Shown here piece by piece: positions 6,986 to 14,755 of a stretch of 24,270 nucleotides of DNA (positions are counted from its first letter, which is position 1; each line of letters starts with the position of its first letter). The notes below the pieces were generated by a model. It was not told where the DNA came from. It worked only from the letters and a program-made list of their open reading frames with translations, and did not search any database. Source of the DNA: Ignavibacteriales bacterium. Its GTDB lineage: Bacteria; Bacteroidota; Ignavibacteria; Ignavibacteriales; Ignavibacteriaceae. Location of the stretch: positions 1-24,270 of the forward strand of contig DAIERC010000183.1 in the NCBI GenBank assembly GCA_027347125.1, read 5' to 3'. The translations under genes were made by a program, and so were the position numbers.

Positions 6986-9442
6986 ATGAACTTTAAAAGT
7001 TTACTGCATAAAAAAAATTACATATCGGCTTTACTTATTTCGGCAACAATATTGTCGCTTATGGTTTTTCCCGCTTTAAACGAAGGCATTAATAATACTG
7101 CACAAACGGCTTATTCTTTTACCCGCGGTCAATTGCAGCCCGACACAAACATCGTAATTATTAACATATCGGAAAGCGATATTAATAAACTTGAGCATTG
7201 GCCTATTAAAAGGAGCTACTACGCACTTTTAATAAACAGCCTTTCCAAGTATAAGGTAAAAAAAATAGGCCTTGAAGTATTCCTAAGCGCAAAGTTTGTT
7301 ACCCAAACGTTATACGATAATCTTCTTACGCAAGAGATAGAAAAAAACGGGAATGTTGTGCTTAGTTCCGTTGCCGGAGATATTTACCTGAAAAACGGGA
7401 AATATTATACCGACTCACTTAGTTTCCCAAGCCCCAAGCTTCTGGATGAAAATCTAAAAACAGGCCATTTAAATTATTTCGGCAGCAACGAAATTAAAAT
7501 TCCGCTGGTAATTCATAACGATAAAATAACCGAAAACGCTTTCGCGCTTGAATTAGCCGGCAAAAATACCGGCAATAAAGAAGGCAAAGAATTAAACATT
7601 AATTTTATTTCTTCGTGGAATAAATTCCACCGTATCGATCTGATAAAATATTTCGAGATGGTTAACAGCCGCAATCCATGGCTTGAAAACCTAAAAGGTA
7701 AAATTGTCCTGATAGGAACCAGCGATCCTTTAATTGCTTCCACGTTAACCACAACATTTGATGATAGTTTGCCCGGTGTTGCTTTGCACGCGTTTGCTAT
7801 AGATAATCTTTTTTACGATCGCGGACTTAATGACAATTTTATGCTACCGTCGATATTCTTATTTATCTTGATTCTGGCCGCGGTTTTTGTTTTGCGTTAT
7901 AAAAATATGTTAAGAAGATTCTATCTGTCCATGTCTATTCTATTTGCCGCCTATCTTACAGTTACTTTTTTGCTGTTTGTATTTTTCAACATCATGCTTT
8001 CTTATTCATTTTTTCTTTTGCCGTTTACGGCTTTTGTTTTTACCGATACTTTATTCGCTTTAGCCGAGCGCAGCGTTCTGCTTGAGGGCGTGATAGACGA
8101 ATCGAATCTTTTAAAAACTCTTCTTTCAAATAAAGAAACCGAACTTGCTAAACTTCAAAAAGAATTGGACTTTGGTTCCGCGGGGTCAAATTCTTTGGTA
8201 GAAAAAATAAAATTATTGAAGGAAGATATTTCGAGGCTCCGCGAAAATGAAGAAGATAAAAAGGAAATAGAAGTAGGGCTAAACGGTGAAGTGCATGAGT
8301 TTCAGAATATGATTTACAGATCAAAGGGAATAATAAATATTGTTGATGTGATTAAAAAAGTTGCCCCGGGAGACGCTAACATCCTGATACTGGGTGAAAG
8401 CGGAACAGGGAAAGAACTTGCGGCAAAAGCGATTCATGAATTAAGCTTAAGAAATAAAAATAATTTTGTGGCGGTAAACTGCGGCGCTCTTTCGGATACA
8501 TTACTTGAAAGCGAATTATTCGGGCACGTTAAAGGAGCTTTTACCGGCGCAGTTACCGATAAGATGGGGCGCTTTGAAGCCGCTGACAAAGGAACAATTT
8601 TTCTCGACGAGATTGCTGAAACTACGGAAAACTTCCAGGTAAAATTATTGCGGGTAATACAATCGGGCGATTTTGAAAAGGTCGGTTCCTCAAAAACCCA
8701 GCACGCCGACGTAAGAATAATCGCAGCCACAAATAAACGTCTGGAAAACGAGGTTAAAGAAAAACGTTTCAGAGAAGATCTTTATTACAGATTGAACGTA
8801 ATAAAAATAGAACTCCCTCCTTTAAGAGAAAGAAAGGACGATATTGAAGTGCTATCCGGACACTTTTTAACAAAAGAATCCCCCGGTATGAAATTATCAA
8901 AAGCCGCTGCCGAGGCTCTTGTTAGATATGAATGGAAAGGAAACGTAAGGGAACTTGAGGCAGTAATAAAACGCGCAGTAATTTTCGCAAAATCTTCGGG
9001 TAGAAATATGATTCAGCTTGCCGATCTAACCGAAGAGATCGTACGCGACAGTAAATTCGATTTTGAAGATATGGTTATAGAATCATTGAGGAACAAAAAT
9101 TTTTCAAGGTCATCAATAATAGATACCGCAAAAGAATTGGGGAATGTAAGCCGCACCATGGTATCAGAAAACTTCCGGGGTTATTCGCTTAAATGTTATA
9201 TAGAAAATGATTTTGATTTCAATAAAGCCGTAAGCCTTATTGCGGGAACCGATAACGAAGAAGTGCTGGAAAAAGTAAGCAATAAATTGTCTATGTTTAT
9301 TAAAAATATCGAAAACGATTTGGAGCAGCTTGATTCAAAGAGTTTTGAAGAGATTAGATCGGCATTAAATTCCAAGTACAAAAACCTACCGCATAAATTT
9401 CATTTTTATCTGGATGAAATAATAAAAAGGCGCATCTTGTAA
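6986..9442 (+). CDS. Membrane-bound CHASE2-sensor sigma-54-dependent AAA+ activator
   Basis: An 818-residue one-component transducer. An N-terminal membrane anchor (about 13-32) is followed by an extracytoplasmic CHASE2 sensor domain (about 45-285; note DTNIVIINISESDI and GKIVLIGTSDP). Three membrane helices (about 288-370) and a coiled coil (about 380-430) come next. The sigma-54 AAA+ domain (about 440-680) has Walker A GESGTGKE at 470-477, the sigma-54-contacting GAFTGA loop at 517-522, Walker B TIFLDE at 537-542, and a complete arginine/sensor region (YYRLNVIKIELPPLRER). The last ~135 residues lack a recognisable Fis-type helix-turn-helix. They hold a different helical domain (SSIIDTAKELGNVSRTMVSE) that may bind DNA or act as a partner surface. 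CHASE2 is better known on cyclases and kinases. The ligand is unknown. rpoN lies 3 kb upstream on the same strand. Confidence 0.9.
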   Translation: MNFKSLLHKKNYISALLISATILSLMVFPALNEGINNTAQTAYSFTRGQLQPDTNIVIINISESDINKLEHWPIKRSYYALLINSLSKYKVKKIGLEVFLSAKFVTQTLYDNLLTQEIEKNGNVVLSSVAGDIYLKNGKYYTDSLSFPSPKLLDENLKTGHLNYFGSNEIKIPLVIHNDKITENAFALELAGKNTGNKEGKELNINFISSWNKFHRIDLIKYFEMVNSRNPWLENLKGKIVLIGTSDPLIASTLTTTFDDSLPGVALHAFAIDNLFYDRGLNDNFMLPSIFLFILILAAVFVLRYKNMLRRFYLSMSILFAAYLTVTFLLFVFFNIMLSYSFFLLPFTAFVFTDTLFALAERSVLLEGVIDESNLLKTLLSNKETELAKLQKELDFGSAGSNSLVEKIKLLKEDISRLRENEEDKKEIEVGLNGEVHEFQNMIYRSKGIINIVDVIKKVAPGDANILILGESGTGKELAAKAIHELSLRNKNNFVAVNCGALSDTLLESELFGHVKGAFTGAVTDKMGRFEAADKGTIFLDEIAETTENFQVKLLRVIQSGDFEKVGSSKTQHADVRIIAATNKRLENEVKEKRFREDLYYRLNVIKIELPPLRERKDDIEVLSGHFLTKESPGMKLSKAAAEALVRYEWKGNVRELEAVIKRAVIFAKSSGRNMIQLADLTEEIVRDSKFDFEDMVIESLRNKNFSRSSIIDTAKELGNVSRTMVSENFRGYSLKCYIENDFDFNKAVSLIAGTDNEEVLEKVSNKLSMFIKNIENDLEQLDSKSFEEIRSALNSKYKNLPHKFHFYLDEIIKRRIL

Positions 9443-9635
9443 ATAGAGTTAAAATAATTGTTCCGCTTAAATCATACATTACAACCGCTTTTCATTATTT
9501 TCTACTGCTTAAGTAAACCTTCTATTTAATATTTCTCTCGCAAATTATGTTTGTAACCGGGTTGCCGGTTTTATAGTCTTAACAAAACAATAACCGTCTA
9601 TTCTTGTGTTAACTGTGTTCAGAATAATATTCACT

Positions 9636-9687
9636 TACCAATCAAGCTGATTTGAAATTAATATTTTTTACAATGGTTTGATTGGTA
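9636..9687. repeat. Perfect 10-bp inverted repeat TACCAATCAA / TTGATTGGTA
   Basis: TACCAATCAA at 9636-9645 and TTGATTGGTA at 9678-9687 are exact reverse complements separated by 32 bases, 58-109 bases upstream of the next start. The centre-to-centre distance of 42 bases is about four helical turns. That fits two half-sites of a looping or cooperatively bound regulator, or a large hairpin. The right arm overlaps the candidate sigma-54 element. Confidence 0.5.
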
Positions 9688-9698
9688 CGGTAATTGGC
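9683..9698 (+). promoter_or_regulatory. Candidate sigma-54 (-24/-12) promoter, imperfect
   Basis: TGGTACGGTAATTGGC compares with the consensus TGGCACGNNNNTTGC. The -24 GG, the ACG and the TT of the -12 element are correctly spaced, but the crucial GC of the -12 element reads GG at the exact spacing; the GC occurs one base later. Transcription would start about 35-40 bases before the ATG at 9745. It is a weak match, but it lies between a sigma-54 activator gene and a secreted-protein gene. Confidence 0.3.
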
Positions 9699-9744
9699 TG
9701 TAAGCAAAAGTATTTTAGAACCACATAATTAAACGGAGGAATTA

Positions 9745-10635
9745 ATGAAACATAAAACCATACTGTTTTTATTTGTAATCACTCTCTTCACTATATCTTC
9801 TGCTTTTTCGCAGGATGACCAGGATTCAACCAATACCTGGGGCAAAGATTGGAAGCATCATAAATTTCGTTTTAGTTTTTTCCATGATGAATTCAAAGGG
9901 CAGCCAACGGTTTCCCTGAATTACGGTCTTTCCAAAATTAACATGCAAAATCTTTCAACTGCACTGGCAAAACCAAACCTGTTAGAATTGAAACTAGGTT
10001 ACACAACCATAACTTCAGACTGGAAAGACGAAGACATTATCAGGTACAAATATAAATACGCTTACTTAAGCAATTTCTCCACCGATCTGTCCGGCAACAA
10101 TTCGGCGGGCGATTATAAAAGCGATATGTGGCGTTTCGGTTTTGGCAGGGCCAACGGTTACGGTTATAAACTAGGCTCATCGGCAATAATTCCGTACCAC
10201 GCATATTCCATCGATTGGACGAAAGCCAAGTTTGACAATTTACCGGCCAGCCCTGCAGATCAAGCACTGCTTGAACCTTTTGACAATACATTCAGATTTG
10301 GTACTAGCATGGAAGCCGGAATCCGTTTTAAACTTGTGCCACATTTTATAGTTGAAGGCGGTTATGAAAGATCGATTATTTTTCCGAAGCACTTATTCTG
10401 GAAATGGGCAGGCAGCGTTATAATCGAAACAGCCGGCCAGGTAGCATTGGATAAATTTATAGATAAGATTATGGATTCTTCACCCTACGCGGCTCCCATC
10501 ATGAGCTTTTTACTTAAGAACGCTTTTTCATACGGAATGTATGAATTGCGTCAATCAAAAATGAACTGGCCTTTCAACACTGCGGCCCCGCTTGCTTATG
10601 ATCAGTTTAAAGTTGGGGTAACATTCGTATTCTAA
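9745..10635 (+). CDS. Secreted, probable outer-membrane beta-barrel protein of unknown function
   Basis: Not a family I recognise by name. The 296-residue product opens with a clear signal peptide (MKHKTILFLFVITLFTISSAFS, cleavage probably before Q23). The mature part is rich in alternating aromatic/polar strands (KFRFSFFHDEF, TVSLNYGLSK, LLELKLGYTTI, MWRFGFGRANGYGYKL, RFGTSMEAGIRFKL) and ends in FKVGVTFVF. A terminal phenylalanine after alternating hydrophobics is the usual signal for outer-membrane insertion. An internal stretch around 225-260 (AGQVALDKFIDKIMDSSPYA) looks helical, which could be a plug or a periplasmic insertion. It has an unusually strong Shine-Dalgarno for this window (GGAGG, 6 bases before ATG), suggesting high expression. 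Upstream lie the sigma-54 activator gene and a possible sigma-54 site; regulation by it is inference. Confidence 0.8.
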   Translation: MKHKTILFLFVITLFTISSAFSQDDQDSTNTWGKDWKHHKFRFSFFHDEFKGQPTVSLNYGLSKINMQNLSTALAKPNLLELKLGYTTITSDWKDEDIIRYKYKYAYLSNFSTDLSGNNSAGDYKSDMWRFGFGRANGYGYKLGSSAIIPYHAYSIDWTKAKFDNLPASPADQALLEPFDNTFRFGTSMEAGIRFKLVPHFIVEGGYERSIIFPKHLFWKWAGSVIIETAGQVALDKFIDKIMDSSPYAAPIMSFLLKNAFSYGMYELRQSKMNWPFNTAAPLAYDQFKVGVTFVF

Positions 10636-10650
10636 AAAATTAATTTCAAA

Positions 10651-10690
10651 AAACGGTCGGTGGAATATTTATTATTTCCGCTGGCCGTTT
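10651..10690. terminator. Stem-loop after the outer-membrane protein gene
   Basis: AAACGGTCGGTGGAA pairs with TTCCGCTGGCCGTTT (10676-10690 arm) across a short AT loop, with three G-T wobble or mismatched positions. The thymine run is poor on the plus strand but good on the minus strand, where the A-rich stretch 10636-10653 becomes the tail. It is plausible as a transcription terminator for the gene ending at 10635. Confidence 0.6.
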
Positions 10691-10794
10691 AGGGGGAATA
10701 TCTTTTAAAAAATCACCGGTTAATTTTTAATATCAAAATAACTTTCAATTTTTATTTTTATCTTTAGCCGTTCAATATTCATAATTGCGTTTAT

Positions 10795-11526
10795 ATGATT
10801 GAAGTAAGCAACCTACATAAAAGTTTCGGCAGCCACGGCGTACTTAAAGGGGTAAACTTAATAATAAATGCCGGCCAAACTACCGCCATAATAGGTAAAA
10901 GCGGTTGCGGCAAAAGCGTATTGATAAAACATATTGTAGGTTTGCTTGTGCCCGATTCCGGTTATGTAAAAGTTGAAGGAAAAGTTGTAAGCGAATTAAA
11001 AATTGGCGAGCTTTATGAGCTCAGGAAAAAATTCGGGTTTTTATTCCAGGGCGCTGCCTTGTTCGATTCAATGACGGTTGAAGAAAACGTTTCTCTCCCG
11101 CTTGTAGAATCCAACAGCGTTTTTTCAAAAAAAGAGATAGATAAAATTGTAGCTGAAAAACTTGAGATTGTTGACCTACCGGGAGTGCAAAAGCTAAAAC
11201 CCGCCGAATTATCCGGCGGAATGAAAAAGCGCGTTGGGCTTGCAAGAGCGCTTGTTACAAATCCCGCTTATATTCTTTATGATGAACCGACAACCGGGTT
11301 AGACCCTATTATGTCCGATTCGATTGATAACCTGATAAAAGATTTAAGCAGAAAGCTGAGCGTAACTTCGGTTGTGGTAACCCACGATATGTACAGCGTA
11401 AAAAATGTTGCCGATGTTGTCGCAATGATGCATGAAGGTGAAATTCGTTTTACCGGCACACCGCAGCAGTTACTGGATTCAAAAGATGATGCTGTTATCG
11501 ATTTTATAAAACGGACAGGAGTTTAA
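10795..11526 (+). CDS. ABC transporter ATPase, MlaF/Ttg2A type (phospholipid transport)
   Basis: A 243-residue ABC nucleotide-binding subunit. Motifs: Walker A GKSGCGKS (34-41), Q-loop Q85 in FGFLFQGAALFDSMTV, signature LSGGM (139-143), Walker B ILYDEP with D163/E164, D-loop and H-loop H197. The FLFQGAALFDSMTVEENV stretch and the overall length match MlaF, the ATPase of the MlaFEDB inner-membrane complex that moves phospholipids between membranes. In most genomes it sits beside the permease mlaE and the MCE-domain mlaD, but neither is next to it here. It therefore either pairs with subunits encoded elsewhere or serves another MlaE-like permease. No clear Shine-Dalgarno precedes the ATG. The preceding gene encodes a secreted barrel-like protein, a possible but unproven partner. 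Confidence 0.9.
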   Translation: MIEVSNLHKSFGSHGVLKGVNLIINAGQTTAIIGKSGCGKSVLIKHIVGLLVPDSGYVKVEGKVVSELKIGELYELRKKFGFLFQGAALFDSMTVEENVSLPLVESNSVFSKKEIDKIVAEKLEIVDLPGVQKLKPAELSGGMKKRVGLARALVTNPAYILYDEPTTGLDPIMSDSIDNLIKDLSRKLSVTSVVVTHDMYSVKNVADVVAMMHEGEIRFTGTPQQLLDSKDDAVIDFIKRTGV

Positions 11527-11590
11527 CAGGCTCAGTTATTCAATCCTAAATGCAGTAAAGCACACCTGCTATTTCAATCACAATTTACAC

Positions 11591-11677
11591 ATCCCAAATT
11601 AATTATTTTTCATGCGCAATTAGTTATTTGTTTTACTGTCTAATTGTTCCGGTAAAAACAAAAGCTATTTTTGGGAT
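11591..11677. repeat. Nested inverted repeats in the leader of the pseudo-receiver gene
   Basis: An outer pair ATCCCAAA (11591-11598) / TTTGGGAT (11670-11677) encloses an inner pair CAATTAG (11617-11623) / CTAATTG (11640-11646). Both are perfect and properly nested, so one RNA could form both stems. The outer 3' arm ends 14 bases before the start at 11692. This suggests a structured leader, though short AT-rich arms can arise by chance. Confidence 0.3.
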
Positions 11678-11691
11678 AGGGCGCTGGTAAG

Positions 11692-12051
11692 ATGAAGATA
11701 CTTATAATTAACGACGGAAATAAAGATAGCTTTCTTCTAAAATCAATAAAGAAATTTTTGAAGAGCAAAAGTTACCTATATGAAGGCTGGAATCCATACG
11801 GTGTATTAAAAAGCGAATCGCCCAACTTTGTCTTTTTTGATTTGGAAGAATCCGTAAACGGAGATAACGTAGTGAATATGATGAACAGCTTTGATGTATA
11901 TTGCCGTTTACGGATTAATATTATTTATCCATTACAGCCAAACTTTTCATGGATACAAAATTATTCATCAAGAATAATCTGGTTTTTCAAAAATCAATTC
12001 CGGCATAAAAATCCTTTCGGCCCAACACGGGAAGCGTACTTAAGAAGATAA
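11692..12051 (+). CDS. Small hypothetical protein resembling a degenerate receiver domain
   Basis: A 119-residue protein with no confident family. The first half follows the receiver pattern: a first strand MKILIIND with D8 where the acidic pair would be, a lysine-rich first helix, then VFFDLEE with D50 at the phosphoacceptor position. After that, IINIIYPLQ-like sequence replaces the usual Thr/Ser strand, the conserved lysine is missing, and the protein ends early in a basic, aromatic tail (FFKNQFRHKNPF). It has no signal peptide and no convincing membrane helix. The likeliest reading is a truncated or diverged pseudo-receiver that cannot carry out normal phosphotransfer; a small unrelated Rossmann-like protein is possible. 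It is flanked by non-coding stretches, so it is probably its own transcription unit. Confidence 0.55.
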   Translation: MKILIINDGNKDSFLLKSIKKFLKSKSYLYEGWNPYGVLKSESPNFVFFDLEESVNGDNVVNMMNSFDVYCRLRINIIYPLQPNFSWIQNYSSRIIWFFKNQFRHKNPFGPTREAYLRR

Positions 12052-12351
12052 ACCGTTTTATAATTGTTTATCACCCTGCTAAAAAATATTTTACGATAGA
12101 TTCCTCTTTGTATGGTTTTGCAAAAATCTTTCACCAATAATTGATATTGCTAAAACGATATATTCAAGAAATTAATTCCTGATATTAGCTAAAGTTTCAT
12201 TTTAATTTTAAATTTGCAAGGCTTCGTTGAAGATTTAAGCTTTGATTGATTATAGTATATTTATTTATACTTATGATTAATTGAAAACTTGTTTTGACGA
12301 AGGATTATTTAATTAAATGTAACTTAAACTAAAAATGAAATCAGAATAATA
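12052..12351. other. 300-base AT-rich non-coding stretch
   Basis: No frame resembles a protein and no tRNA-like or strong hairpin structure is evident. The two loose copies of a GATATTAGCTAAA-like sequence (around 12145 and 12180) are too imperfect to call a repeat. It presumably holds the terminator of the pseudo-receiver gene and the promoter of the DUF2721-aat pair, but I cannot point to either. Confidence 0.5.
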
Positions 12352-12831
12352 ATGTCTGAAAAAATGTCAATTGTACAAGTAATTCAGCTGATGCTTGCGC
12401 CCGGTATAATGATTTCTGCATGCGGGTTGCTTTTGCTGGGTATGAACAACAAATACTCTTTGGTTGTAAATCGAATAAGATTGTTGAACGAAGAAAAAAG
12501 AAAATTCTTCAGCAAGGCGGGCGCGCATGATCTGCAATATGAAGAAAGCGTTAGATTGGAAAGCATATCGATGCAATTAAAAGAACTTGAATTCCGCGTA
12601 AAGCTTGTAAGAAATGCGGTTTTAGCTTATACTGTTGCGGTTGCTTTTTTTGTTTTAACCTCGCTTTTTATCGGCGTGGAATATGTTTCCGGTTCGGATA
12701 ATATAAGCGTTTTGGTAACCATATTATTCCTGCTGGGCATGCTGCTGGTTCTTGTCGGCGTTATTTATGCGGCTTATGAAACAAAAAAAGGTTTTGAAAT
12801 AATTCATCTGGAAATTAAAGTAGATGAATAA
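12352..12831 (+). CDS. DUF2721 family membrane protein
   Basis: A 159-residue inner-membrane protein matching DUF2721, whose function is not known. The diagnostic N-terminal pattern is present: LAPGIMISACGLLLLGMNNK forms the first membrane segment (about 14-33), followed by VNRIRLLNEEKRKF. A charged cytoplasmic helix (about 40-85) leads to two more membrane segments (about 88-107 and 117-141) and a short charged tail. The gene lies 43 bases before aat on the same strand, so the two may be co-transcribed. I see no Shine-Dalgarno before the start, but the family alignment supports the beginning within a few residues. Confidence 0.85.
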   Translation: MSEKMSIVQVIQLMLAPGIMISACGLLLLGMNNKYSLVVNRIRLLNEEKRKFFSKAGAHDLQYEESVRLESISMQLKELEFRVKLVRNAVLAYTVAVAFFVLTSLFIGVEYVSGSDNISVLVTILFLLGMLLVLVGVIYAAYETKKGFEIIHLEIKVDE

Positions 12832-12874
12832 TATATTTATTCGTCTGTAATTAATTCAAGGATAATTACACCTT

Positions 12875-13477
12875 ATGCGCAAAGGTGAACAATTTGATAA
12901 TGAGGATCTTTTAAAGCCGTATAATATGCTCCGCTTATATGCAAGCGGAGCTTTTCCTATGGCCGATGAGAATACCGGCGAGATAAACTGGTATATGCCG
13001 GATGTAAGAACCATAATCCCACTCGATGATTATAACATTCCACGCTCATTTAAAAAATTTTTATTGCAAACTGATTTTAATGTGAGATTTGATTTTAACT
13101 TTACCGCCGTTGTTAAAGGATGTGCGGGCAGAGAAAAAACATGGATTTCCGACAGGCTGATTGAGGCTTATAATAAACTTGATGAACTGGGTTATATTCA
13201 TACAGTGGAAACATGGCTTGATAACAAGCTTGTCGGCGGTTTGTACGGAATAAGTTATAAAGGCGCGTTCTTCGGCGAATCTATGTTTTCATTGGTTCCG
13301 CAGGCTTCCAAATTTGCGCTTGCAAATTTATTGAAACATCTTAAAGACCAAGGTTTCGTTATGTTGGATGTTCAATACATGACCGAACATTTAAAAATGT
13401 TCGGCGCAAAAGAAATTTCGTTTCCGGAATATGATCTTCTCCTGCGAACGTCTTACGGTGTTGATTGTACCTTCTAA
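12875..13477 (+). CDS. aat: Leucyl/phenylalanyl-tRNA--protein transferase
   Basis: Aat (L/F-transferase) moves Leu or Phe from aminoacyl-tRNA to the N-terminus of proteins starting with Lys or Arg. This makes them N-degron substrates for ClpS-ClpAP. Family blocks seen in order: RLYASGAFPMA (20-30), INWYMPDVRTIIPLD (37-51), the GGLYGISYKGAFFGESMFS core (about 122-140), ASKFALANLLKHL and GFVMLDVQYMTEHLKMFGA. The 200-residue length is shorter than the E. coli enzyme (about 234) but normal for the compact form of this group, with all core blocks present. It is followed by a strong bidirectional terminator. Confidence 0.96.
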   Translation: MRKGEQFDNEDLLKPYNMLRLYASGAFPMADENTGEINWYMPDVRTIIPLDDYNIPRSFKKFLLQTDFNVRFDFNFTAVVKGCAGREKTWISDRLIEAYNKLDELGYIHTVETWLDNKLVGGLYGISYKGAFFGESMFSLVPQASKFALANLLKHLKDQGFVMLDVQYMTEHLKMFGAKEISFPEYDLLLRTSYGVDCTF

Positions 13478-13500
13478 AATTTCCGAGAAGATATTTTACA

Positions 13501-13536
13501 AAAAAGCAGGCGCTTATTTAAGAAGCCTGCTTTTTT
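13501..13536. terminator. Bidirectional intrinsic terminator between aat and the M24 peptidase gene
   Basis: AAAAAGCAGGC (13501-13511) pairs perfectly with GCCTGCTTTTT, around a 13-base loop, followed by a six-thymine run at 13531-13536. The flanking adenines provide the thymine tail on the other strand. It sits between convergent genes ending at 13477 (plus) and 13565 (minus), so it probably stops both. Confidence 0.92.
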
Positions 13537-13564
13537 CATAACTGTTCAATAACGGCGTCTAATT

Positions 13565-14755
13565 TTATTTAATTAATATTAATTCTTTCTGCGGTTTGGA
13601 AATAAACCGGCAACCGTTCTTTGTTACAAATACTTCTTCTTCAATTGTAGCAGTTCCGTATCCTTCAACATACAGGCGGGGTTCAATTGTATAAACCTGT
13701 GATTCTTCAATTTCCATAAAAGGACTGTTGCCGTATTTTTCCCAGCGCGGTAATAAACCGCCGCCGCCATCGTGTGCTTCTTTACCTACCTGGTGCCCAA
13801 GTCCGTGTGGAAATTCTTCGTAACCATTATCAATAATATAATTCCGCGCGATGTCATCCATCTCTCAGCCTTTTACACCCGGCTTTATGCTGTCGGCCAC
13901 TTTTTGAATTGAATCCCTGATTACATTAAAACCTTTTTCAACTTCGGCAGGGGCTTTTGTTTCGCCGTCTTTTAAAACATACCATGTACGCTGAAGATCG
14001 GAACAATAGCCCTGCAATTTAATTCCGAAATCCACATTTACAATATGTCCTTTTTCAACCTTACGATCCGAAGGCCCGGCGTGTGCGCTTTTTGCTTCCG
14101 GCCCGGTAAACACCGAAGGACAATGATCTTCCTCCCATGCCAGTCCAAAGCCTTTATCGAAGGCAATCTTTTTAATTTGCTGTGAAATTTCTATTTCAGT
14201 TTTACCCGGTTTTATAATGTTAGTCATCTCGTCAAAAATTTTAAGAGTTTCGTCAACCGCTTCTTTCATAATAGAATATTCTGATGCCGATTTTCTTCCT
14301 CGTAAAGCCGATACAATATCTTCCGACGAAATTAAATTGTTTTTAAATTCCGTTCCTTCCAAAATATCGTTCAGAATTAAATACATGCCGTGTGTAAGTC
14401 CGTCGGCAAGATTAGAATTTTTGGAATAGTTTATAGCAATTTTCTTAGGCTTCTTTTTATTAAGATATTCCAATAAAGGTTCTTTAACTGATTTTATATA
14501 ACCGATAATATTTTTATATAATCCTCTTCTCTCAAAATTCTCGGCGTCTAAAGTGCCTACAATTGCTGTAGTATCGCCGTCTTTGGTAATAATAAATGCC
14601 GAAGGCCATGTGCATCCGTTATCAACCACAATATCCATTGCAGGGTCTTTAATATTTCCGCTTTCTCTAACAAACGTCATCCACATATCGATATCTTTTT
14701 CTTTTAGTATGCCGACAGCTTGCGTAATTTTTTCTTTAAATAAATCGTAGGGCAT
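13565..14755 (-). pseudogene. M24 family Xaa-Pro aminopeptidase, interrupted by one in-frame TGA
   Basis: A metallopeptidase of the M24/creatinase fold (Xaa-Pro aminopeptidase type), 396 codons if read through. The N-terminal creatinase-like half and the catalytic half are complete and in one frame, but codon 297 (bases 13867-13865) is TGA. The context KPGVKG-stop-EMDDIARNYI normally has Trp or Arg there, so a single G-to-A or C-to-T change explains it. The stop splits the five metal ligands. D242 and D253 are in the first 296 residues; H321, E358 and E372 (in HGLGHQVG, TIEPRLY and TIEEEV) lie beyond. A truncated product would therefore be inactive. An ATG two codons after the stop could restart the tail but would not rebuild the active site. 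There is no other frameshift or decay, so this is a recent mutation, strain polymorphism or base-call error. Confidence 0.9.

Larger units (their letters stand above)
9443..9744. other. 302-base non-coding region before the outer-membrane protein gene
   Basis: No frame here reads as a protein. The segment is AT-rich and holds two features listed separately: a perfect 10-bp inverted repeat and an overlapping near-match to a sigma-54 promoter. A good Shine-Dalgarno sequence (ACGGAGGAATT) stands directly before the next start. It probably carries the regulated promoter for the downstream gene. Confidence 0.6.

Noticed and set aside
13865..13867. TGA recoded as tryptophan (alternative genetic code) or selenocysteine in the M24 peptidase
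   Set aside because: Only this gene is broken, TGG is the normal Trp codon throughout, and all other long genes are intact under the standard code, so genome-wide recoding is unlikely. The family position is not a Cys, which argues against selenocysteine. The rpoN TGA is followed directly by TAG, so it neither supports nor excludes recoding.
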